From: a virus
Length of the DNA: 24,776 nucleotides
Direction: 5' to 3' (one strand)
IMG/VR virus record: IMGVR_UViG_3300006920_000233
Span: 1-24,776 of that record
The notes below the pieces were generated by a model. The model saw nothing but the letters and a program-made list of their open reading frames with translations, was not told the origin of the DNA and ran no database searches. Positions 17,997-24,776 of the stretch are shown piece by piece. Position 1 is the first letter of the stretch; the number at the start of each line of letters is the position of its first letter. Position numbers and translations under genes: made by a program.

Positions 17997-19370
17997 ATGG
18001 CGTTTTATTATTTTAAAAGCGGAGGTACGGCAACTGGTGATTCTGGCAGGTATTTGACGGCTCAGACAGGTAGTTTTGCGACTCTTGGTGCTGCTAATTA
18101 TTACGATAATATTAAAGCAGCAATGAACGCAACGACGCCGCCAGTTTCTGGTGATGTCGGGTACGGTAGTCATTTGCATTCACACCTTTATACAGCAAAC
18201 AATGCTTATGTAGGGTCAACATCTGGTGAGTTTATACATTGGGCATCAGTAAATGACGCGGCAATAGACAGTTACCTTGCAGGGGCTTCAGAAAGCGCGT
18301 CTGATGGGTTTGATTTATCGTTCACTGGAAGAAATACTTTTACAGGTATTGATTTGATGTCGGGTGATGACATTGATATTACAAACCAAAACACTCAGGT
18401 TTTTGTTACTAATGGATCTATAGGTGTTGATGGTGGTAATGATATAGTCAGAATAGCTGGTGACGGTTCTGCGTTGGTTTTGAATAATTCTGATTTATCT
18501 TGCGCAGGCTTTAGCGCCTCTGTTGACCTGTCAAACGGTGTTTATTTGGAAATGAACGGTGGTGCAGTTATTACGGATGATAGGTTTATGTTCTCAAATT
18601 GGGACAGCGGTGGTGCAAAAGTCAAGCTTACGGGCGTTGATCTTACTCAAGTTTCAACATACCTATTAAGATTTGTTGGTGCTTCACCGAGCACTGATGA
18701 TTTACTCGACGTTAATTTGATTGGGTGCAGTTTAAGCACATCATCTCCGGGGTTTGTTGAGGAAGAATTTACAAACTTAAATCATAAGTTTTCTACTTTT
18801 AATTCATCAAAAACAAGCGCTGGCGCTGAGTATCAGTTTTTTGTTCGTACAATGCAAGGGGATGCGGCAGATGAGTCTGATAGCGGGATACACAGAAATG
18901 AATCAACAGCATTCCCAAGTGGTACAAAAGTAAGTATAAAAACCACAACCAAGTCCACCACCTCAAAATTCAACCCGTTAGTGATAGATTTACCTTCTGT
19001 ATTTGCTGATTTGTCAAGTGCATCTAGTGACACGCTAAGAATATATTTCGCAGTAGCTAACACGACAACATTAACTGACACTAACTGCTGGGCTGAATTG
19101 ACTTACTCAGACGGAACGGTTAAGCAACAATATAATTTAGCATCAAATAGAAACGCTGATATTTTATCTGCTGGAGTAACTCACACTGACGATAGTGGCG
19201 CATCAACTTGGAAAAATGGCGTGGTTGATTTAACGGGCTACAATGAATACAGGATGGATGTTGATACTTCCGCTAATGCTGGCTCTGATGGTGTACCAAT
19301 AATAAAAATTTATTTAGCAGAGCCGTCAGTCGATGTTTATTTTGATACTACTGTTAATGTGGTGGCGTAA
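17997..19370 (+). CDS. Probable virion structural protein, beta-rich (457 aa)
   Basis: It begins MAFYYFKSGGTATGDSGRYL, an opening I associate with phage virion proteins of unknown role. Residues about 95-260 are Gly/Asp/Asn-rich short strands (FTGIDLMSGDDIDITNQNTQ; NGSIGVDGGNDIVRIAGDG) like a beta-helix. The last 180 residues are beta-sandwich-like (LRIYFAVANTTTLTDTNCW; EYRMDVDTSANAGSDGVP). It is probably a fibre, decoration or adhesion-type protein. AAGG lies about 8 nt before the ATG. Its stop overlaps the next start, and it precedes the terminase genes, so it belongs to the late transcript. Confidence 0.6.
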   Translation: MAFYYFKSGGTATGDSGRYLTAQTGSFATLGAANYYDNIKAAMNATTPPVSGDVGYGSHLHSHLYTANNAYVGSTSGEFIHWASVNDAAIDSYLAGASESASDGFDLSFTGRNTFTGIDLMSGDDIDITNQNTQVFVTNGSIGVDGGNDIVRIAGDGSALVLNNSDLSCAGFSASVDLSNGVYLEMNGGAVITDDRFMFSNWDSGGAKVKLTGVDLTQVSTYLLRFVGASPSTDDLLDVNLIGCSLSTSSPGFVEEEFTNLNHKFSTFNSSKTSAGAEYQFFVRTMQGDAADESDSGIHRNESTAFPSGTKVSIKTTTKSTTSKFNPLVIDLPSVFADLSSASSDTLRIYFAVANTTTLTDTNCWAELTYSDGTVKQQYNLASNRNADILSAGVTHTDDSGASTWKNGVVDLTGYNEYRMDVDTSANAGSDGVPIIKIYLAEPSVDVYFDTTVNVVA

Positions 19371-19999
19371 TGTCAAAGTATATTGCAGGCGGTAAGATAT
19401 ACGAAGATAACGAAAACACGCTTTCTATTGTCGGCAATAAGATACTAAGGCGCACTGGTTTTTCAGGTGGTAGCGGGGTAACTGTAACAGCATCACTTGG
19501 AACAATTAGTTACACTTCCCAGGACACTACCGTCTCACTTGCTGGTGTAATAGATGTAAGCACAACTTTGGGTACTATTAGTTATTCAAGCCAAGATGCG
19601 TCAATATCACTAACAGGTTCGCTTGATGTATTTGCCACACTTGGATCAATAAACTATTCATCTCAAAGTACTACGGTAAGTTTAACAGGCGATGTAGATA
19701 TAATCGCCACATTAGGCGCTATAAATTACACGTCTAATAACGCTATAATAAGCCTGTCTAGCGAAACAATAATAAACGCCACGTTAGGCACGATTGATTA
19801 CACTAGCCAAGATACAGCGGTTACACTATCTGGCTTAATTGATATTACATCAACGCTAGGTTCAATTGTTTATAATAGTTACCCAGTAATCGTTAGTATT
19901 GGCGAAGGGCAAGTTATAGGCAATGTTACAACCTCATTCGCTGACAACATTTATACAGCAGGCTTTAAACCTGATACAATAACAGTAAGTTTTAAATAG
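19370..19999 (+). CDS. Tandem-repeat beta protein (209 aa), probably virion-associated
   Basis: After 36 residues, six repeats of exactly 24 residues follow (about 37-180). Each has the pattern [AST]-[ST]-L-G-[TSA]-I-x-Y-[TSN]-S then a hydrophobic strand ending L-[AST]-[GS]; the LG pairs fall at 43-44, 67-68, 91-92, 115-116, 139-140 and 163-164. This predicts a beta-solenoid or bead-like array. The C-terminus (TAGFKPDTITVSFK) looks like a cap. There is no signal peptide. It is probably a fibre, decoration or adhesin-like virion protein between two other structural genes. Repeat number may vary between relatives. Confidence 0.6.
   Translation: MSKYIAGGKIYEDNENTLSIVGNKILRRTGFSGGSGVTVTASLGTISYTSQDTTVSLAGVIDVSTTLGTISYSSQDASISLTGSLDVFATLGSINYSSQSTTVSLTGDVDIIATLGAINYTSNNAIISLSSETIINATLGTIDYTSQDTAVTLSGLIDITSTLGSIVYNSYPVIVSIGEGQVIGNVTTSFADNIYTAGFKPDTITVSFK
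19478..19909 (+). repeat. Six 72-bp degenerate in-frame repeats
   Basis: These are the DNA encoding the six 24-residue units of the gene at 19370-19999. The copies keep exact 72-bp length and similar motifs, such as variants of acactaggc/acgctaggt coding T-L-G, but differ at many synonymous and some coding sites. They are old duplications kept by protein selection rather than a recent expansion. Confidence 0.75.
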
Positions 20000-20011
20000 G
20001 AAGAAGAAATC

Positions 20012-20464
20012 ATGGCACAAGGTAGCTTAAAAACATTCGATTATTACCCGTTTAAGGCTGGTAAGAAATTATACGATAACGTTAATGATACGTTTAAATA
20101 CGCATTTATTACAGACGCATATTCTACAGTAAGCAAGGCAACAGTTGACCCAGCCCTCGCTTCATTTACAGAAGTTGCGGCAGGGGGTAATTATGCTGCG
20201 GGTGGTAATGCTTTACCAGGTAACGCTTGGACCATCGCCGCAGGCGTATCAAAGTTAGATTTTACTGATATCAGCTTAACTAAGTTAGCAGGAAGCCCGA
20301 CAACAGCTAAGACATTATTAATTATTAATTCAACGGCTACAAATGACTGTTATCACGCCATACAATTAGGCGCTGCTGATGGTGATGCTATTGATTTAGT
20401 AAATAACGATTTAACTGTTACGTTTAATGCTGCTGGTACGGTTAATATCACAGTGACAGCGTAA
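20012..20464 (+). CDS. Probable virion structural/decoration protein (150 aa)
   Basis: A beta-rich 150-aa protein. The N-terminus (MAQGSLKTFDYYPFKAGKKL, DTFKYAFITDAYS) is followed by a Gly/Ala loop (VAAGGNYAAGGNALPGNAW) and a strand-rich end (LVNNDLTVTFNAAGTVNITV). This layout is typical of small phage head or tail structural proteins found near the packaging genes. It could decorate the capsid or cap the preceding fibre-like proteins. A purine-rich AGGAAGAAG precedes the start. It is not assigned to a precise family. Confidence 0.6.
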   Translation: MAQGSLKTFDYYPFKAGKKLYDNVNDTFKYAFITDAYSTVSKATVDPALASFTEVAAGGNYAAGGNALPGNAWTIAAGVSKLDFTDISLTKLAGSPTTAKTLLIINSTATNDCYHAIQLGAADGDAIDLVNNDLTVTFNAAGTVNITVTA

Positions 20465-20487
20465 AAATAAACTTCAATTAAATCAAC

Positions 20488-20506
20488 GGGGAATTCATAG
20501 TTCCCC
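20488..20506 (+). terminator. Hairpin between structural genes and terS (weak terminator or processing site)
   Basis: GGGGAA (20488-20493) and TTCCCC (20501-20506) form a GC-rich 6-bp stem with a 7-nt loop, 24 nt after the stop of the 150-aa gene. No T-run follows, so full termination is doubtful. An RNA-processing or stabilising hairpin is as likely. The terS RBS (AGGGG) is just downstream. Confidence 0.4.
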
Positions 20507-20537
20507 ACCGTATATATAAACCCTAAAGGGGTAGTAA

Positions 20538-20951
20538 ATGGCAAAGCCTAAACTTACAGATAAGCAGGAGCTTTTTTGCTTAGAATATCTAATTGATTTA
20601 AACGCAACGCAAGCAGCTATACGCGCTGGTTACTCAGAAAAGACAGCCCACTCGATTGGCAATGAAAACCTTATAAAACCATTAATACAGGCGCGTATAG
20701 CCAAGGCAATGGAAGAAAGGGCAGAAAAAACCAAGATAGATGCATCATACGTACTTAGAATGAGTAATGAGCTTTTATTGAGGTGCATGGTAGATGGTGA
20801 GGACTTTAGCCCTTCAGGAGCTGGTAAGGCACTAGAGCTAATTGGAAAGCATGTAAATGTTCAGGCGTTCAATGAGAAATCTACTAGCGAAACAACACTA
20901 AAAGTATCTAACTCATTAGCTAAAAGGTTGACGGGTGCAAGTCTCAGATAA
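20538..20951 (+). CDS. terS: Terminase small subunit
   Basis: The 137-aa protein matches the Terminase_2 family. The N-terminal HTH-like region is clear: LTDKQELFCLEYLIDLNATQ followed by AAIRAGYSEKTAHSIGNENL (about 6-45), then a helical oligomerisation part and a C-terminal tail that contacts the large subunit. It recognises phage DNA for packaging. AGGGG lies 6-7 nt before the ATG. It overlaps terL by 17 nt, so the two subunits are translated together. Confidence 0.92.
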   Translation: MAKPKLTDKQELFCLEYLIDLNATQAAIRAGYSEKTAHSIGNENLIKPLIQARIAKAMEERAEKTKIDASYVLRMSNELLLRCMVDGEDFSPSGAGKALELIGKHVNVQAFNEKSTSETTLKVSNSLAKRLTGASLR

Positions 20952-22512
20952 TCATAAAAAAGCTAGATGGTACATTGATAATATTGAGCAACTAAGTTAT
21001 GAAGACTTAGCTGAAGCAATGGCGTATAAATGGTTTCGCCTAAATACTATTTACAATATTAAAAACAAAGCTGGCAAAAAGGTTTTATTTACTCCTAACG
21101 CTGAGCAAGAAGAATTTTATTGTGGCCAACATGGTAGAGATATAATACTCAAGGCTAGGCAGTTAGGGTTTACCACATTTAAAATGATAAGTGATCTGGA
21201 TGATTGCTTATTTATTGAAAACTTTAGTGCTGGCTGTATCTGTCACAATATGGATTCAGCTAAAGATATATTTAGAAATAAAATAAAGTTTGCTTACAAC
21301 AATATTACTGATGATCAAAAGTTATTAATATCAGAACTTGGGTACGAGTTACCAACACCAACCAGTGACAAAGGTAACGCTTACGTTTTTAGCAATGGCT
21401 CATCTATCAAGGTTGGCACGTCATACCGTGGCGATACTTTGCAATCATTACACGTTTCAGAGTTTGGAAAAATATGTAAAAAATACCCAGACAAGGCACA
21501 GGAAATTGTAACAGGCGCATTTGAAGCAGTACCGGCAGAAGGCGGGGTAATAACATTAGAATCAACGGCAGAGGGTAAAGAGGGTTATTTCTTTCAATAC
21601 TGCCAAACAGCCAAGAAGTTAAAAGACTTAAAAAAAAAGCTGTCAATATTAGATTTTAGGTTTCACTTTTTTAGTTGGTGGCAACGTCCTGAGTATGAAA
21701 TTAACGGCGATATACTTCCTTCATTACAAAAATATTTTGATGAGTTGGAGTTTAAGCAAGGCGTTACACTCAATGATAGGCAAAAGGCGTGGTACTCGGC
21801 TAAGTGGGCGATTCTAGGCGACGATATGCGCAGAGAATACCCGTCAACACCAAAGGAGGCGTTTGAACAATCAATAAGCGGGGCATATTATTCTCAACAG
21901 TTCGCAGAGATATACAAAGACGGCCGTATAATTGATTTAACATCATACGATAATAAAGGCGATGTATTTGTTCAGTCTGATATTGGTGTAGGCGATTCAA
22001 CCGCTTTGTGGTTTTATAGAAAAGTTGGCAATGAGATACATTTGTTGCATTATTACGCTAATAGCGGCGAAGGCCTGGGTCACTATATGAAATATATCGA
22101 TGAACTAGCAGAAAGGAATAAGTGGCGCATTCGCCAAAGATATGGCCCTCATGATATGAATAACAGGGAATTTGGCAGCAACGGAAAGACCAGAAAAGAA
22201 TTGGCGCGTGAAGGTGTAGAGTACATGGGTAAAACATATCGTGCTGACTTTGAAATAGTACCGAAGCTTGGCGTTGATGATGGAATTCAATTAGTGCGTG
22301 GCATATTGCCTCGCTGCGTATTTGATGAATCATGCGAAGAAGGTATAAAGGCATTAGAATCGTACCGTAAAGAATGGAATGATAAGCTGGGCTGTTGGCG
22401 TGATAAACCATTACATGATTGGGCTAGTGATGGTGCTGATTCATTCAGGTATTTAGCTGTTACAGAAAGTAAGCGACAAGGTAATACACACGTGCAGCAA
22501 CTAATTGTATAA
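20935..22512 (+). CDS. terL: Terminase large subunit
   Basis: The 525-aa protein is a packaging ATPase-nuclease. ATPase motifs: variant Walker A KARQLGFTT (73-81), Walker B-like LHVSEFGK (172-179) and coupling motif LESTAEG (208-214). The nuclease domain carries acidic residues in QSDIGVGDS (D349, D354), PHDMN (D407) and DWASDGADSFRY (D495, D499, D502). It starts at a GTG within the end of terS, with AAAGG about 6 nt upstream. It pumps DNA into the prohead through the portal encoded next. The variant Walker A is typical of this terminase class. Confidence 0.93.
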   Translation: MQVSDNHKKARWYIDNIEQLSYEDLAEAMAYKWFRLNTIYNIKNKAGKKVLFTPNAEQEEFYCGQHGRDIILKARQLGFTTFKMISDLDDCLFIENFSAGCICHNMDSAKDIFRNKIKFAYNNITDDQKLLISELGYELPTPTSDKGNAYVFSNGSSIKVGTSYRGDTLQSLHVSEFGKICKKYPDKAQEIVTGAFEAVPAEGGVITLESTAEGKEGYFFQYCQTAKKLKDLKKKLSILDFRFHFFSWWQRPEYEINGDILPSLQKYFDELEFKQGVTLNDRQKAWYSAKWAILGDDMRREYPSTPKEAFEQSISGAYYSQQFAEIYKDGRIIDLTSYDNKGDVFVQSDIGVGDSTALWFYRKVGNEIHLLHYYANSGEGLGHYMKYIDELAERNKWRIRQRYGPHDMNNREFGSNGKTRKELAREGVEYMGKTYRADFEIVPKLGVDDGIQLVRGILPRCVFDESCEEGIKALESYRKEWNDKLGCWRDKPLHDWASDGADSFRYLAVTESKRQGNTHVQQLIV

Positions 22513-22534
22513 TAATGTATAATGATAAAAAATC

Positions 22535-22549
22535 ATCGGTTAAGCCGAT
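22535..22549 (+). promoter_or_regulatory. Hairpin in the portal 5' spacer, with alternative RBS pairing
   Basis: ATCGG (22535-22539) and CCGAT (22545-22549) form a 5-bp hairpin. The loop side (GGTTAAGCC, 22538-22546) can instead pair, with one bulge, with GGCTTACC at 22566-22573, next to the portal RBS and ATG. Two TATAAT boxes (22508-22513, 22518-22523) are present, but no good -35. Confidence 0.3.
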
Positions 22550-22573
22550 ATAACAACTAATTTAAGGCTTACC

Positions 22574-24001
22574 ATGTCAACAGACGTTTCAGAACAGAGA
22601 GAAGAATACACGGAGCTATTACCATATCAATTAGCTAATCGTGCAGCGGTTCAAGGTCAGCGAGCTATTAGAAAAGGCGGCACTAAGTTTTTAATGCCGC
22701 TTGCTTCTATGATGTGTTCAACTTCTTACAATGCGGATGGTATTGCAAGGATTGATTACTCGACCACTTTAACGGCAGAGGGCAAAGCTAAATATGATAA
22801 GTATTTGCACAACGCTTACTTTTACGGTGCATCAGGGCGAACGGTGACGGGTTTGTCTGGTTTGATATTCGCTAAACCTCCAGTGTCAGAGCTACCTAAT
22901 CAAATTGATTACTTTAAAGAGAATGTTGACGGCAAAGGTAAGTCATTAAATGACTTTGCTAGCGAATTGGTTAATGATGCTTTTCAATCTGTTTGGTCGG
23001 GTGTTTTAGTTGCAAGACCATCAACTCCAGAAGGTGCAAGTGAGTTAGAAGTTGAGCAGTCAAACTTGCGCCCTAAATTATTACATTATAAATTTGAGTC
23101 GATAATCAATTGGGATTACACAATCATAAATAACAAGGAAGTTTTGTCTTTGTTGGTCCTAGTAGAATCAACAACCAAAAGAAACGGGTTTAAAGTTGAA
23201 AGCGAAAAGCAGTATCGAGTATTAGAATTAATTGGCGGCATTTATCATCAGTCATTATATAACAAAGATAAAAACGTAATCGAAGATGCAGCACCAGTAA
23301 TCATTAACGGTAAAAATGCCACTGAAATTCCTTTTTTCTGGCTACAGGCTGATGAAGGCACTAAAGCGGTCATTGATGATTTGGTTGATTGTAACTTTCA
23401 ACACTATAATATTTACGCTGATTACGGCTCTAAGCTGCATTATTCGTCATTTATTATCTATTATGAGACAGGCGTAAATAGTGGCGAAAGTCAGAACATG
23501 GTTGTTGGTAATGGTGTAAAGTGGAATGGTGGTAGTGAGTCAAGTTTTGGAGTCTTACAGCCAGACGGTAACGCAGATAGCCACAGGATAGCATTACAAG
23601 ATACTGAGCAGCGCATGGCAGCATTAGGTGCTGAAATGTTAAAGCCTAGAGTTAGTGGTGCAGAATCAGGCGAAGCAAAAGCATTAGACCAAGTGGCTCA
23701 AAACTCAACTACTGCAAATGTAGCCAATACAGTAAGCGAAGTATTAACTCGTGCGTGTAACTTTGCAAGCATGTGGATGAATGGCGCAGAAGATACGGTT
23801 TACAGTCTCAATACAGACTACAACCCCACTGGAATGAGCCCGCAGTTATTAACAGCACTAATGGCAGCGGTGCAATCTGAAAATACTATCAGCGGGCAAA
23901 CTTTATATGAGCTAATGCAGAAAGGCGAAGTAGCAAACACTGAAAGAACGTATGAAGAAGAGCAAGCATTGATAGCACAGCAAACGACGAATATTGAATA
24001 A
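22574..24001 (+). CDS. Portal protein (DUF4055 family)
   Basis: The 475-aa protein matches DUF4055 phage proteins, which take the portal position after the large terminase. Visible features: an N-terminal LPYQLANRAAVQGQRAIRKG, a TVTGLSGLIFAKPP strand-helix (about 90-103), the beta-rich clip/stem region (LLHYKFESIINWDYTIINNK) and a conserved late segment (MAALGAEMLKPRVSGAESGE) before the C-terminal helices. The portal is the dodecameric ring for DNA entry and exit. AAGG lies 7-9 nt upstream. Its stop overlaps the MuF gene start (TAATG). Confidence 0.88.
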   Translation: MSTDVSEQREEYTELLPYQLANRAAVQGQRAIRKGGTKFLMPLASMMCSTSYNADGIARIDYSTTLTAEGKAKYDKYLHNAYFYGASGRTVTGLSGLIFAKPPVSELPNQIDYFKENVDGKGKSLNDFASELVNDAFQSVWSGVLVARPSTPEGASELEVEQSNLRPKLLHYKFESIINWDYTIINNKEVLSLLVLVESTTKRNGFKVESEKQYRVLELIGGIYHQSLYNKDKNVIEDAAPVIINGKNATEIPFFWLQADEGTKAVIDDLVDCNFQHYNIYADYGSKLHYSSFIIYYETGVNSGESQNMVVGNGVKWNGGSESSFGVLQPDGNADSHRIALQDTEQRMAALGAEMLKPRVSGAESGEAKALDQVAQNSTTANVANTVSEVLTRACNFASMWMNGAEDTVYSLNTDYNPTGMSPQLLTALMAAVQSENTISGQTLYELMQKGEVANTERTYEEEQALIAQQTTNIE

Positions 24002-24776
24002 TGGCTGACCCAATTCAACAAGCAAGTAGGCATTCAATCTATGTAGACAGGTTTGCTGGCTATCTCGCTAATTTATTCAATCCATACTCTGAAAAGTTAA
24101 AGCGTGAATTGCGCTTGATTATGCTTGATGCTCCTGACACAACTCAAAGTATCAGGCGTATTAATCAGATAATAAAAGAGTTCAGAAGTATTTCGCTGGC
24201 CCTGTATGGTGATTATAACGATAAGGCCATCTTATCCGAGCTAGAAGCCTTTGCTATTAGTGAAGGTGATTTTACTATTGACAGCTTAAAGTCAGTCATT
24301 AAATCATCGGTAGAATTAACTTCTTCAGCTCCAGCTCAATTATGGGCCGGTGTGAACTCCACTCCTTTAGTTATACCTGGTCAAGGTGGTGTAAATTTAT
24401 TACAACCTTACATTAAAGAAATGGAAGCTATTCAGGTTAAGAAAGTATCAGACTTGATAAAAGTCGGATTTATGACGGGTAGGACTTCACAGCAAATAGC
24501 GCGAGATATCGCAGGGAAAGACGGGTATCTAGATAAGCAGAATAAGCGAGCCATTAAATCAATGGTACGTACTGCGACTAATCATGTTAGCAATATCGCA
24601 CGACAAAAAACTTATGAAGAAAACGACGATATTGTTATCGGTTACGAATGGGTGTCAACTTTAGATGGTCGAACAAGTAATATATGCAAAGGCTTAGACG
24701 GCACGATTTTCTTAAATAAAGACAAAGATAAACGATACCCTCCAGCACACGTAGGATGCCGGAGCACTACAGCGCC
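24001..24776 (+). CDS. Head morphogenesis protein, MuF-like (3' truncated by window)
   Basis: The frame is open from ATG 24001 to the window end, giving 258 residues. It starts MADPIQQASRHSIYVDRFAG, has a helical middle with a Gly/Pro linker (LVIPGQGGVNLL), and ends in a MuF/SPP1 gp7-like domain: REQ-like helix RAIKSMVRTATNHVSNIARQ, then WVSTLDGRTSNICKGLDGT and YPPAHVGCRSTT, where D/T and C/H residues are family landmarks. These proteins are packaged or act in head assembly beside the portal. The C-terminal end, where some MuF proteins carry toxin domains, lies outside the window. Confidence 0.88.
   Translation, partial: MADPIQQASRHSIYVDRFAGYLANLFNPYSEKLKRELRLIMLDAPDTTQSIRRINQIIKEFRSISLALYGDYNDKAILSELEAFAISEGDFTIDSLKSVIKSSVELTSSAPAQLWAGVNSTPLVIPGQGGVNLLQPYIKEMEAIQVKKVSDLIKVGFMTGRTSQQIARDIAGKDGYLDKQNKRAIKSMVRTATNHVSNIARQKTYEENDDIVIGYEWVSTLDGRTSNICKGLDGTIFLNKDKDKRYPPAHVGCRSTTA

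Overview
The window is a stretch of an AT-rich tailed dsDNA phage or prophage. It carries a partial tail-spike/fibre gene, an early/regulatory region, a replication and recombination region, a lysis cassette, and the start of the packaging/head module (small terminase, large terminase, DUF4055-type portal, MuF-type head morphogenesis protein, cut by the window edge). The low-GC, lambda-like gene set (Rha, NinG, lambda-P-like helicase loader, ERF annealase, SSB, 3TM holin) suggests a gammaproteobacterial host, perhaps a marine group such as Alteromonadales or Vibrionales. That host guess is inference. No integrase, tRNA, IS element or CRISPR array was seen, so lifestyle is unproven; Rha and an XRE-type regulator lean towards a temperate lineage.

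Layout. (a) 1-1002, rightward: C-terminal part of a beta-helix tail spike. (b) 7963-999, leftward: a long operon of a C5 cytosine methyltransferase, a 390-nt structured leader with its own promoter, a T5orf172/GIY-YIG-like protein, about a dozen small ORFs (several are membrane micro-peptides), a winged-helix protein, a NinB-like protein, a zinc-binding peptide, NinG, Rha (own promoter and operator) and three small genes that converge on the tail spike. (c) 8078-10656, rightward: an RHH/DnaT-like replication protein, a lambda P-like loader and six small ORFs, ended by a bidirectional terminator. (d) 11595-10713, leftward: an insulated three-gene cassette (XRE regulator, GIY-YIG nuclease, 67-aa protein). 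(e) 11745-16503, rightward: small genes, ERF annealase, coiled-coil protein, SSB, an HNH-AP2 homing-type endonuclease behind a hairpin leader, more small genes, and a strong terminator. (f) 16556-17947: endolysin, two small membrane proteins and a 3TM holin. (g) 17997-20464: three probable structural proteins, one made of six exact-length 24-residue repeats. (h) 20538-24776: terminase, portal and MuF protein.

Regulation visible in the sequence. Two divergent switches lie at 7964-8077 and 11596-11744. The first has near-consensus promoters whose two -35 boxes are the two arms of one palindrome (TTGAC-AAA-GTCAA); the second has a related dyad. Late genes lie directly behind a strong hairpin terminator with no room for a promoter, so late expression probably needs read-through or antitermination. 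The most unusual signals are: the shared -35/operator palindrome; the methyltransferase-to-T5orf172 leader with mutually exclusive helices; eight TGGCCA palindromes inside the T5orf172 gene, next to a cytosine methyltransferase; and the RBS-masking hairpin before the HNH endonuclease. All sequence matches were found by eye and no database search was run.
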